From the NCBI GenBank assembly GCA_963210315.1, contig OY723313.1:1789944-1853943 (forward strand): a DNA stretch of 64,000 nucleotides. The letters run 5' to 3'. The translations under genes were made by a program, and so were the position numbers. Origin of the DNA: Rhynchopus euleeides (Eukaryota; Euglenozoa; Diplonemea; Diplonemida; Diplonemidae). The notes under the pieces are model-generated. The model was not told the origin of the DNA, searched no databases, and worked only from the letters and a program-made list of their open reading frames with translations. Positions within the stretch are counted from its first letter, which is position 1; each line of letters begins with the position of its first letter. This document shows positions 42,369-54,000 of the stretch, one piece after another.

Positions 42369-43577
42369 ATGGCTGCGCCCTACGAGGTTCTCCCGTGGAC
42401 CAACCCATCGAATGGAAAAGAGGATGGGCGCTGCATGAGGGCGACGAGGGACTTCAACGGCGAGGTCGAAGTCGTGCTGAAAGAAGAGCCCGTGGCGCAC
42501 GCTGCCAGGATTGAAGACGTCTGTGATGCCTGCCTCTCAGCCCTTTCTGGCGACGTGAACACCTGCTCCGGCTGCAAGACCGTGATGTACTGCGACCAGC
42601 GGTGCCAGAAGAAGGCGTGGAAAGGGTGGCACAAAAAGGAGTGCTCGATGATGGCGTCTCTTCGGGGTGACCAAAACGTGAAGCCCACCCCGACCCTGCT
42701 GATGACTTTCCGGACCCTCGTCGCCTGCAACGGCGACCTCCAGCACGAGGTACTGCAGGAGCTCGTGCACCACGAAGACAGGATGGACCAAGAGAGGCGC
42801 GACACGTATGCTCAGCTTGCCGTGCTCCTCAACAGCATGTGCAAGCGGGCTGGGATGGCGGAGCTTGCCTGGCCCGATGCACTGGTTCTGTTTTCCAAGC
42901 TGGAGGTGAACTCCTTCAGCGTCATGGACAGGAAGAACACAACCATCGGGTATGCGGTGTACCGCAAGGCCGCTTCGATTAACCACAGCTGCGAACCCAA
43001 CATGGTGGCAACGTTTGCGGGGCGCGACATTCACTTGCGCCCTGTGCGGGACATCAACAAGGGGGACGAGCTGACCGTGTCATACGTCGAGCTGGCATCG
43101 CTGACCTCCGAGAGGAATGCGGAGCTGCTGAAGAGGTACGGCTTCGAGTGTGCCTGCCCCCGCTGCTCCGGCACAGCACGCGCCGTCGAGGAGGAGTTCC
43201 CCCCGTCGGAGCTGGCTGCAGGCAACCAGGCGATCTCTGAGATGCTCGATGCACAGGAGTTCGCTGCCGCACTCACCAAGTGCCTGGAGCTCCTGCCCTA
43301 CATGGCGCTGTACGGGTGCGACATGCACCCCTCTGTGGGTCTGCACTGGCTCACCATCGCAAAGCTGAAGTGGCACCTCGAGGACACCGAGGGGACCTAC
43401 GAGGTATGAGCAACAACCCACAGCACAGTCTACCCACATCCTCCATCATCCCTTCAGGCTGGCATGATCGCTGTCTCCATCTTGAAGCAGACGACCGCAC
43501 CGAAGTGCCCTAACCTCCGTGAGGCTGCGGATCTCACGTCACAGGCACACCAGCTGAAGCTTCGCACAGGGGTGTGA
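42369..43577 (+). CDS. MYND-SET (SMYD-family) protein lysine methyltransferase, 2 exons
   Basis: A 384-residue protein. The MYND zinc finger near residues 55-95 reads C-x2-C...C-x2-C...YC-x3-C...H-x3-C (VCDAC, CSGC, MYCDQRC, HKKEC). The SET core has GYAVYRKAASINHSCEPN, the NHSC motif that lines the S-adenosylmethionine site, then INKGDELTVSYVEL and the post-SET zinc cluster FECACPRC. SMYD enzymes methylate histone and non-histone lysines. Exons are 42369-43403 and 43458-43577, joined by a 54-base GTATGA intron; the second exon adds ILKQTTAPKCPNLREA. The ATG is two bases after CACACACCAG. The C-terminal TPR-like region is short compared with animal SMYD1-3. Confidence 0.88.
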
Positions 43578-43791
43578 TCGCCCCTGTGTGTGCTTCCTGG
43601 AGAGACGCACACACGGAACCACTGAACGGTGTTCGGACAGTAGGCAGTAGGGCAAGGCAGTAGGAACTCAGTCAGGCGGAGACACAACGCTCTCTTTGTT
43701 GGACACTGTGTGTGTGTGTGGCATTCTTCAGCCGTTGCAGTTGCATTGTGCCCGCACCACCCCTCCTCTCCTGCAGGGGGTGGGAGGCAAC

Positions 43792-46590
43792 ATGGGGACC
43801 GATGACACAGCGCGCCTCCGCAAGATGGAGGCGCTCCTCAACGCGCTCCTGTTGGCCGTGCACCGTGGCGAGGCTCGGGTGCCGTCGTACCTGCTGGGGC
43901 AGATGAAGTCGCTTGCGTGCCACGACGGACCGGGGCCCGGCCTGCCTGTGCTGCGGCCGCCAAAACGATCGGGCAGCTCATCCCGGCCGAACACACCCCG
44001 CCGTGTTGAGAATCTGTACCAGGCGGGGGTGCTGAAGATGGAGGAGCGGCACAGGGAGCACCCGACCACGAAGGAACAGGAAGAGCTCCAGCACTGCACC
44101 TTCTCCCCTAACATCGATCGCCACAGCAGGCGCTCTGTGGCGATGGAGCGTGCACCCTTCTGGGATCGGATGGGTGGCAAGTCGGGAAGTGACCAGCTGT
44201 CGGATCGATACGACCAGCTGTCGAAGAAGTCAGAGAGGCTGACCCTGAAGGGGTGCACCTACCAACCAGTCATCACCCGAAAAGCAAAAGCGCGAGACCG
44301 CACCTCACCTTCGCCTGCGGTGTTCGAGAGGCTGAGCATACCTTTTGAACGCAACGAGCCTACACAAGACGAGGAGGCAGCAGCCACAAAGATCCAGGCG
44401 ATTGCCAGAGGGCGCATAACGCGGGCCCGCGTGGAAAGTGCCATCGAGCGCCTGCACAGCGAGGCTGCTGCCCGAGAAGTCAAGCGAGAGCAGCGGTTCC
44501 AGGAGCTCTACAGCTACTCCTTCCAGCCCGACCTCACCAACTTCGATGCTGTTCTGGGGAACACGTCTTCGCACAACACCAGCTCCGGGAGCCTGTCTCG
44601 AATCCCCAGGTCACCCTCGCCGTCTGTCAAGGCTTCCAGCAGCGTTGGAAGCGACCGCGGGACGCCTTCTCGAAAGATAACTCGTTCTGCATCACGGTCC
44701 TCTGCAGGTTCGTACCGACCCAGGCACGACTCACCCGTGCCCAAGGGGAGGCCTCCTTCTCTGAGGTCTCGCGCAGCCCCCGCCAGCGCAGGCGGCTCCG
44801 GCAAGACCACACCTAGAAAGGCATCGAACTCCCCGACTCCGAAGACTATCTCTGCGAAGCCCAAGAAGGACCAGCCGGAGCCCGTGGCTGCTGCGCGGCC
44901 GCCCCCCTCCCCGCAGCGGAAGCACGAGCGGCACCCTGAGGAGCACACGGCAGCCGCAGCGGCAGCTGAGGCGCAAGAGGAGGAGCAGGACCATGCCGCC
45001 GCACAGGCTGCGGAGGAGGAGAAGGTCCGCGCGGCACAGCAGGAGCGGGATGCGCGGGAGGAGCGCGCAGCTGCAGAGAGGGAGAGGGAGGCGGAGGCGC
45101 AGAAGCAGCGCGAGGCAGCGCAGGCTGCTGAGGCCACCCGGGCGGAGGAGAAGGAGCGCGCCGCAGAGAGCAGGAGGCGGGCAGCCGACGACGCGCAGCG
45201 CGCTGCCATGCAGGACCTCTGCGACATCGAAGAGGAGGAGCGCGAGCAGGCCTTCCAGGAGGCCTTCGCCACATCCATGGACCTTGCGCTCAACACCTGC
45301 CTCGTGGGTGAGACCCTCGGGCGGATCGTGCCCGCCACTGAGGAGGAAGAGGGGCGAAGCACGTTTGAGAAGGAGAAGGCTTCGGACATGGAGCGCATCA
45401 AGCGCCAGCAGGAGCTTGCCCGTGCACTGCGGCTGGAGGAGGAGCGTGAGGAGCGCAGGGCTGCTGAGGAGCAGAGGGTGCGCGAGGCGCAGGCCGAGGA
45501 GGAGGAGCGGAAGCGGCGCGAGCAGGAGAGGCAGCAGAAGCTGCAGGAGGCGGAGCAGAAGGAGCGTGAGAGGCGCGCAGCCCTCCGCAAGGAGCAGCAG
45601 GAGCAGCGCGAGGCTGGGCGTGCCTCGACCACGGCGAAGGGCGAGGAGGACCAGAACAGCGACGACGAGATCCTGCGCATTATGCGCACCAGCTACCAGG
45701 CTGCTGTCGACACGGAGTCGCAGCTGGAGGAGGTGGAGGATGAAGAGACTGCCGCAAGACGCGCCATCGTCAACGAGCAGTCCACCCTCAAGCGCGACAT
45801 CAAAAAGGCTGAAATCCAGGAAAGGCAGCAAGCGGCGCGGGCCAGACCCAGCACCCCAGTCGCAGCGGCAGAGGGTGGGGCGGTGGAGCGTGAGGCGACT
45901 GCAGGGACCCCGGCTGTGGTCGACACAGCGACAGCGATGTATGAGAAGGTCCAGCAGGGCGCCGGGTCAGCTTTGGTGACGCAGTCTCATGTCGCCCAGC
46001 ACATCGCAGCGAATGAGGGTGAGTACCGCGTGGTGTTTCAACACCAGGAGCAGTGGAGCGCCTTCATCGGCCTGTGGGGCGACGGCGAAACCGAGGTGCA
46101 GCTCGCAGAGTTCAAGAAGATCTGGAAGGCCGCAGAGACCATGCCGGTGGTGCAGGACGCACCGCCCTCTCCCGCTTCCAACCTGCGCCCCCCGCGGCAC
46201 GCAGATCCCAACTCCCCGTCGCGCGACCCCAGCCCCCACCGGAGGGAGTCGAGGTCGTCGCTGAGCCCAGGCTTGGGAGGGCGGCGGAGGAGCTCACGGT
46301 CCCCGTCCCCGAGCGCACACGTATGCTGCACTGCACGGGTTTGTGTGGATCTTCATGCCCCCCTATCACAATCACACGCAGTTGACCCGCGAGGTTGTTA
46401 TCTCCCGCATCCGCCAAATCTACATTGACACGGAGAACAAGAGCGAAAGGGCTGTGCAGCTGATCATGGAGGAGGTATGCTGTGTGTTGCCCTCTGCGTG
46501 TGCCACGCCCCCCTTGCACAGTACCACGATTCGGAGCACGACCTCTACGACATGCTCTGCCGCCGCCACAAGCTGAGTTTTGAGGACTGA
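43792..46590 (+). CDS. IQ-motif, coiled-coil protein, probably cytoskeletal or ciliary (3 exons)
   Basis: An 896-residue model: exons 43792-46320, 46382-46474 and 46522-46590, with introns of 61 and 47 bases (both GTATGC). Three F/Y-x-P motifs (CTFSPNI, CTYQPVI, YSFQPDL) occur in the first 250 residues, as in several axonemal proteins. An IQ calmodulin-binding motif, AATKIQAIARGRITRAR, is near residue 205. A basic Ser/Pro-rich linker follows, then about 280 residues of Glu/Ala/Arg-rich coiled coil (residues about 400-690). The spliced end reads LTREVVISRIRQIYIDTENK...YHDSEHDLYDMLCRRH. The ATG is 15 bases after CTCCTGCAG. The opposite strand shows long Leu/Ser-rich frames that are only shadows of the coiled coil. 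Confidence 0.75.
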
Positions 46591-47196
46591 TCCCTGTCGC
46601 GGAGGGAGGGGTGTTTTGTAACCTATCCGACCCCCCCCCTGCCACACCCCCTTCGGTTGTTGCTGTCTCCAGTGCTCCAAAATCTTTCTTCCTTCAGTGC
46701 AACCTAACAGGTTTAGACCGCAAGAGGCCGGTTTGGTGCACACACCCGTCAAGTACAACCACCTGGCTGCCACGGTTGGTATCGTCTTTTCCCCGCCTTC
46801 GTTCTCGAACCGGATTTCACTCTGTGGAGCACACACACTTCACTGGGCGGGGGGGGCTGGGGTGTCCTGCTGGCGAGGCTGCACCTCGATGCAGCTGTGT
46901 GTTGACTTGTCTTGAGTACACACGAAGTTATTTATATAACAGCCACAGTTAACAATGTGTGCAACAATGCACGGACTGTTTCTTTTTCTGCCAGGGTGCA
47001 CACAAGGTTGCACCACTAAGCCGACCTTGTGTGCGTGTTTTGCCTTCCAAAGCTGTGTATCTGCGCCGATGTAGTTCTGCTCGATGGGAAACGATGCCCC
47101 CCACCTACACCCACGAACCACCTGCCCCTTGTCTTTGTCGATGGTGTGTTTGCGGTTTGTGGACACCAACTCACCCTACCCATCCTGGCAGGAAAC
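46591..47196. other. Spacer between two plus-strand genes
   Basis: No coding sequence supported. It ends in the acceptor CATCCTGGCAG at 47181-47191, five bases before the next ATG. A G run at 46851-46857 and a C run near 46635 are present. Confidence 0.5.
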
Positions 47197-49733
47197 ATGA
47201 GCCGCCTCACGGAGGAGGCGCTCATACAGAGGAAGAAGGAGTTCGCAGGGGAGATAGAGAGCTTGGTGGAGGCGCTCGAAAGCGTGTCCAACGATGCGGG
47301 GCCCAACACTGCAGTCGTGACGGAGATATCTGCTGCTGTGGAGAAGAGCCAGCAGGTGCTGAACGACCTGGAGCATGCAATCGATTCGTTTCGCAGTGCA
47401 CGTGCGGAGGGGCGGCGCTTCACGGAAGATGAGCTGGCGATGTTCCGGTACTTTGGGTTTCAGCCGGAGGGGAGAGACGCCTCGCCGTCGGAGCGTTCCC
47501 TGCGCGAGACGGAGACAAACGTGTACGACCAGTACGACGTGCGCCCATCGCCCGAACCTTTCAACGAAGGCGGTGAAGGGGCTTCCGAGAAGTCTCTCCT
47601 CAACAAGGTTGGTGCAAACTACGAAGCGCTTATCCAAACAGAGGTCGAGGCTCGCCTTGCCACGCTGCTGAACTCAGCTGAGGCGGAGCTGCAGGTGCGT
47701 AGTGACACGCTGATCCGTGACAGGCTGCGCCAGCTGGAGGACGTGATGTCGGGATCCAAGGGTCTGCCTGTGAAGGAGGAGGACGCCAATGAGCCTGACC
47801 TTGCGAGCACGTCGATGGCAACCCAGACTGAGGATGACGTCGTCGATCTCTTCGGCATCGATTCTGCAGACCTGCTCGAGTCCAAGATCAACGACCTTGT
47901 GAACCACAGGGTCAAGATGGAAGTGGACAGACGCACACTCGAAAGCGGTGATGTCCAATTACTGCGGGCTGACGTAGAAGAGAAGAAGCGCCAGTGTGTC
48001 GCTTTCCAGGAAGAGAACTCGGCGCTGAAGCAACGCATCGCTGAGCTGGAGGCAGAACGGCAAGCAGCGGAGGAGGAGAAACTCGCACAGATTGGACGGG
48101 ATCTACCTGAGTCCTTGGAGAAGCTGCGGGAGCTTGCACGTGACCTCGACGAAGCCTCAAAGCAGAAGGTCCACTCTGTGCAGGACACTGGGCAAGTTCG
48201 TTTTGAATCACTCCAGACGCTACAAGAGCTCATGCAGTCGTCACAGACCCAGGAGTTGACACGCTACAAGAATCACCTCAAGAAGACAAAGGATGCCTAC
48301 AGGCGACAGATCAGTGACCTCGGGGGACAGCTGGAGTCGGTTGTCAACGACGGCAGTGAGTACCTTGGGGTGTTCCAAGAATCTTCCTCCGCGATGCAGC
48401 GCATTGTGTCTGAGCTCTCGGAGAAGAAGTTCGACTACAACCCACCCGAGGACCGCAACCCAGCTGTTTCCGATGCACTTGACGCACACGTGGCACGGAC
48501 ACTTTCAGCTGTGCGTTGTCCCGTCCCAATCGACTGCCACAAAGTGGGTCCTTCGGAGTACTTCTTCGATCGCAGGCTTGCTCTGAAGCTCGTCAACGAC
48601 GTCGTGTTCATCGTGCGAAAGAACCCAACTGAACGGCTTTCGGATTACATCACGAAGCTGTACGCACCTTTCATCCAACTTCTGGAGCACCAACAGTTAT
48701 CGACGCCGCACGCAGGGCCCCTGCGGGTTTTATCGCAAGGGCAGGACAGTGCTGAAAAGCCAGAGCTCGACGCATCAGGCATGAACGAGCTTCACAGATT
48801 GCGCGACCAGCAGCAGGAACTCATGCAGCTGCTGCACCACAGCGAGAAAAAGCCGCGGGAGGGGAGCCGCAGCCTCAGCCCACAGCAGCCGCGGGAGAAG
48901 TCCTACGCCGCACGGCACAGCCAGCAGCAGTCGCGACGAAGCTCCAGTAACCCGGCCGGTGCCCACAAGTCTTCGTCGTTCCCGCAAGAAGAGGTAAGTG
49001 TGATTGTCCGTTTCTTCGAGATGACAGACAGAACGAATGTTGGGCTCGTGACAAAGAGAGAAATGCTCCGCACCCTCAAGCGCCACCCAGAGGTGCGAGC
49101 GACCCTCGGCAACATCTTGTTGCTGCCGCACGACGGGGCGCTGGAACATGTTGTCGGTGCTATTCCGGGTGGCGATGCGCGAGAGATTGCGTGGGAGACT
49201 CTGCTTGCCATATTCAAAGAGATCAAGCAGCAGCAGAAGCAGCAGGTTTACCATGAGTCGCTCGCGCGGGCCCCCAAGAGAGAAGTGGCTCGGGCCTTCA
49301 ACGACAGGCTCCAGGCACGTCAGCGGGAGATTACACGGGACGTTCTGGACGGTGGTGCGTCAGGACAGGTATGCTGGATGAGGCTTCTCACGAGCTTCAT
49401 ACCGATGTTCTTCGCACACTCGTGTGAGCAGAAGCCACTAGCGGTTGCAACGTGCGGGTGTTGTGGCTTTGTCACCGCCAATGTCTCGTAGTTCTAGTTG
49501 CATGACTGAACTACACTCAACCACACACGTTCCTGAACAGAGGCACTCAACAGAAGGTCGTTCGCGGTCCTCGAGCATTCCACGTCGCAAGGTATGGGAG
49601 CAATCCGTGACCACACGAAGACAACCTGCTCTCTTTACAGGTTTCCGCAAACGAGAAACTGGACGTCCTGAAGGCACAAGCACTTCGCGAACAGGTGCAT
49701 GAAATGCGGAAGAAACAGGCTTTCGGTTTGTGA
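47197..49733 (+). CDS. Coiled-coil protein with EF-hand-like region, probably ciliary (3 exons)
   Basis: A 771-residue model: exons 47197-49368, 49541-49591 and 49641-49733, with introns of 172 (GTATGC) and 49 bases (GTATGG). Splicing avoids the stop met by reading through at 49489. The protein is nearly all helical: a heptad-rich segment from residue about 200 to 430 (LRADVEEKKRQCVAFQEENSA, KQRIAELEAERQAAEEEK), a folded middle (YFFDRRLALKLVNDVVFIVR), a basic Ser/Gln linker, and a degenerate EF-hand pair (IVRFFEMTDRTNVGLVTKRE). The last exon, KLDVLKAQALREQVHEMRKK, is again coiled. No named family is recognised; its neighbour at 43792 has similar character. Confidence 0.7.
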
Positions 49734-50037
49734 TGTAGCTCCATAGACAGCTGTGGTGGCAGGTAGTGGTGCCACTGCACTTTAGACATCTGTAGGTAGA
49801 CTCAGGTCGCAGAGGCAGGGCAAGACTAGAAGAGGAGTGAATGCTGACCAACACTCGTATAGATTGCGAGGGACCAGATTTGCCCGAAACGAGACAACGC
49901 GAGAGTAGATCTCTCGAAGTTCAAGGTACTGGATGCTTCTGACGCGCATTGTTGCAGCGTTGACACGGCAACAGCCACAGCTCCTCCCAACCATTTGCTG
50001 TGTGCATTCGGGTTCCGGGACTGTCCGGGCATTCAAG
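49734..50037. other. 3' flank before the tandem repeat
   Basis: No gene visible. The last 15 bases (GGGCATTCAAG) are a degenerate start of the 32-bp repeat unit. Confidence 0.5.
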
Positions 50038-50624
50038 ATTCCTGAAAACCTGGAGCTGTGGGCATTCAGATTCCTGAAAACCTCGAGCTGTGGGCATTCA
50101 GATTTCTGAAAACCTGGAGCTGTGGGCATTCAGATTCCTGAAAACCTCGAGCTGTGGGCATTCAGATTTCTGAAAACCTGGAGCTGTGGGCATTCAGATT
50201 CCTGAAAACCTCGAGCTGTGGGCATTCAGATTCCTGAAAACCTCGAGCTGTGGGCATTCAGATTCCTGAAAACCTCGAGCTGTGGGCATTCAGATTCCTG
50301 AAAACCTCGAGCTGTGGGCATTCAGATTTCTGAAAACCTGGAGCTGTGGGCATTCAGATTCCTGAAAACCTCGAGCTGTGGGCATTCAGATTCCTGAAAA
50401 CCTCGAGCTGTGGGCATTCAGATTTCTGAAAACCTGGAGCTGTGGGCATTCAGATTCCTGAAAACCTCGAGCTGTGGGCATTCAGATTCCTGAAAACCTC
50501 GAGCTGTGGGCATTCAGATTCCTGAAAACCTCGAGCTGTGGGCATTCAGATTCCTGAAAACCTCGAGCTGTGGGCATTCAGATTTCTGAAAACCTGGAGC
50601 TGTGGGCATTCAGATTCCTGAAAA
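50038..50624. repeat. 32-bp tandem repeat, 18 full units plus part of a 19th
   Basis: The unit runs from ATTCCTGAAAACC through CGAGCTGTGGGCATTCAG (32 bases) with no spacer. Two unit types differ at two linked sites: type A has ATTCC and CTCGAG, type B has ATTTC and CTGGAG. The order is hybrid, A, B, A, B, A, A, A, A, B, A, A, B, A, A, A, A, B, partial. Apart from these sites the units are identical, pointing to recent unequal exchange or slippage. Confidence 0.97.
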
Positions 50625-51078
50625 TACTACGAGAAACACTTGGCCTCTATGCTGTGAGTGTTGCATTGGACGCTTCCACCTGTTGAACGGGCTCCACCTC
50701 TTGCACTTTGAACCCCCCCCCCCATATTTTTTTTTGATTTGACAACTCCGGTTTGGTGTACCTACCAACGATTTCTTAAGCTACAGTTTCTGTACTTCAT
50801 TGGTATACACACTCGTGCTCCCTGGTCGGTTGGGTTTGGTTGGGCCCCCCCCCCCCCTCCCTTGGGCATCCCCCATTCCACCCCTTCCCTCACCCTTTTC
50901 CCCTTTCCAATCTTCTTGACCTTGTGGGCGGGCAGAGCCGGGAGGGCTGGTTGGGCCTTAGATTCATTTTACTGCAACCAACAACCCACTCCCCCTTGGG
51001 CCACTTGTCCCTTGGGCTCTGTTCCCCACCATCCATCCCCCTCCACTCCCCCAACCCCCAACCCCACGAGCACGAGCG
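50625..51078. other. Presumed 5' leader of the large LINE
   Basis: No separate gene. It contains C runs near 50715 and 50850 and ends in a C-rich stretch (50985-51068) before the ATG of the LINE ORF. The exact 5' end of the element cannot be fixed without a second copy. Confidence 0.4.
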
Positions 51079-54000
51079 ATGGAAGGGCGAGAGCCGCCCA
51101 GGCGATGGCAGGCCCAGATGGGGGCGACGCTGGCGGTGGTGGCGCTCGCGGTGCTGACGACAGCACCGCTGGAGCAGAAGCAGCCCGGGTCGCCCCCGGT
51201 CGCAGGAGAGCGCGGGCTGGCCGCCCCTGACGAGGGGCGCGCCAGGCGAGAGGAGCAGGGGCCTCGTGCGAGGCCTCTGCTGACACCCTGCCTGCAAGGC
51301 AGGGGAGCGCGTCGGCCTCACCCGCCGGCAGTGCGCACCTCTCGCGGGAAAGTAGTGGTTGCGGCACGCCCACCACGTCCCCCCAACATGCTGCAAGCGG
51401 CGGTTCCGCTAACGGTGAGGCCGCCGGGCCGTGCCCCAGCCCACCGACAGCAGCGGAAGGGGTGGCAGCCCGGGTCGCCCCCGGTCCCCGCGAGTTGGCT
51501 GGGCCAGGTCCCCCGAGGGACCAGGCCAACGGTACCGCTGCCTGTGTCTCTCCCCTCCCCCCTTGGGGGCCCCATGGGTGGATTGGGTGGGAGGTGGAAC
51601 GGGAGCTGGGCCACCCCCCCTTTGGGTGGCGAATGGGTGGTGGCAGGGAGGGTGCCCCCCCCCCGTTGGGGTGGTGACCGGGTGGTGGCAGGGAGGGTCG
51701 GTGGGGACAACAACAGCAACGAAGCCAGCGTGGCCGACACGGGTCTCGCGAACGGGAGCGCTGTCCAGCTAGCCCCACGCCGGCTCAGGGTCAGGACACC
51801 AGCAGTCTTCTCATCGATGCATCGCAACAATACATACCGCATCGCACGGACGGGGTGTGAGACGCCGCGTGCTGCGGGTCACTACGACAACGGGCACCTC
51901 ACTACATGTGGCGCCATCACTGCTGCGGGCCTGGCACACAGCAACGGGACTTTTTCTACTGCATTCCCTGTCGGCGGGACGCGGTGGGCAACGGGCTATT
52001 CTGACGACACTATCTGCAGGCAGCTGACATCAACGAAGGAGGTGGGGTGCATGTTGGACTGCAGCGTGTACAGGGCAGCGAGGACGCACGGTGGGCGTCT
52101 GGCGACTGGGGACGACAAAGGCAAAGTACGTGTGAGGGACTTGAAAGGGTTGCGGAGCGCCACAGTGCTGGAGCGTAGCAGCGGGGAGGTTTACAGCATT
52201 GCGGGGTCGGGCCTGAGGAACTTCGGCGGGCCAGGGGGGAGGTGTGGTGGCAGACAGACGTGTGCGGACCCCAAGCCGACCCTCTCCGACCTCAAGGGCT
52301 CCACTTGCACCTGCGCGGTCAACAACACAGTGACAGTGACTGGGGTGAAGACAACATGCACGCGCGATGAGGCCGTGGCAAAGCCGTGGGGTGACGGTCG
52401 GACCTGCAAGGACCCCAACATAAAGTGCTCGTGGGACTGCGGCAGCGGCGACGACGGCACCTGTGGGGCAGGGTGGGGCATTCACGGCCGGGCCAGACTA
52501 CTCCGGGTGTTATGGTGGGCGGCGCAGCGGAGCGGCATCGTGGGGCCAATGGTGGCGGGGGTGGCGCTGCTCTGCGGCGACGTGGGAGCCAGTGTGGCAT
52601 GGGTGGCGCAGGTGACGGGGCGAGCAGCCTGGGGGCTCATGGCAGAGGGCCGCCTCCGCGTCGCCCGCTTGCAGCTGGTGTGGATCGGGTGGACGCTCTG
52701 GTGCGGGGCGTGTGTGGAGGCGGAGGCAGGAGGCTGGGAGGGGCTGCAGGGGAGCGGCGCGGTGCTGCTGAGTGCGGGGTGGCTGGGTGCGCGGTGGGCG
52801 ACCCTCCGCGCTCACATGGCGTGGTGGCCGAGTGGGGCGCAGGCCCTCTCCCTGACGCTGTGGATGCTTGTGGTGCTGGCGGGAGTGGCGGACCCGATGG
52901 GGCTGTTGCCTGCGTGGGGAGTGGAGGGCCTCGCCTGGGTGGATGTGGCAGCGGGCGCAGCAGGCGGGTGGGTGACGGGACTGTGCGGGGCCGCGGGTCC
53001 GTGGCTGCTCATGGCGTGTGCGCAGCTGAGCATCTGGTGGCTCTTTGAGCCGTACCCTCGGGAGGGCCGCCAGCCCAGACGCAGATGGCGGGCTCGCCGA
53101 CCGAGCCGAGCGGTGTCGATGTGGTGGGTGGGAGGAGGGCGTCGCCTGGTACGGCGGGCGGCGCTCATGGGGGTGCGAGTGTTCGGGGGCGCCCGCCGGG
53201 GGGACGGGGTGCTTTGCCCAGGGCCGGGACCGGGAGTGGCGCACGTGCCCTCGGAGTGCTGGAAGCCAGACGGGCCACCGGAGGAGGCCCTCCCGGTCCT
53301 GCAGGCAGCTGGGGTACGAAGCTGTGTACCAGGGGACAACCTGGTCGTGGCAGACGGCGCGTTGCAGCGCTGGGCAGACGCGGGCGAGTGTGTGGTGGTG
53401 TGGGTGCAGGGCGGGGACCTCCCGGTGGTGTACGCAGCACCGACGTACCGGGCCAAGACGCGGGAGGCTCTCCGCCGGTACCCCAAGGTGGTGCTGGCGC
53501 CGTCGGAGACGGGGGTTGCCTGTGCGGTTGCGTCGGAAGCGCAGGCGACGAGGCTGATGGGCAAGGGGCGGCTGGTCTGGGATGCGAGCGGTGACGGAGC
53601 GGCTTGCGTAGCGCTGGCACCGGACGCGCTGAGCGGTGGGGGCGAGGGGCAGAGCATGCGGGCGGTGGACGCCATCCTGCCGGTCGGAGCATCCCGGGTC
53701 CCCAACGTGTCGCAGCACGACTGTGGGTACCTGGCGCTAGGGTACGAGCAGGAGGAGGTGCAGAGCGAGCGGGACGCGATCGCAACACTGGCTGCGAGTC
53801 AGCCCAACCTCAAGGGCTTCTTCACGTCGCCGGAGGCATACGCGGAGTACCTATGCGGGGTGCGAGCGGAGAGGCACATGGACCACCTCACCCTGCACCT
53901 CGCGGCGCGTGAGGGGGACTTCCAGGTGCTGGTGGTGCAGCCGGGGCAGCCCACGCTCCTCATCGGGGCGGTCCCGAAGCCGCGCCCCAAAGCGCCGAGG

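Noticed and set aside
44514-45831. Long minus-strand open frames opposite the coiled-coil gene
   Set aside because: They are Leu/Ser/Arg-rich mirrors of the Glu/Ala/Arg codons of the plus-strand coiled coil, with no domain and no acceptor before a start.
50038-50624. CRISPR-like array
   Set aside because: Units abut directly with no unique spacers, and the context is eukaryotic. It is a plain 32-bp tandem repeat.
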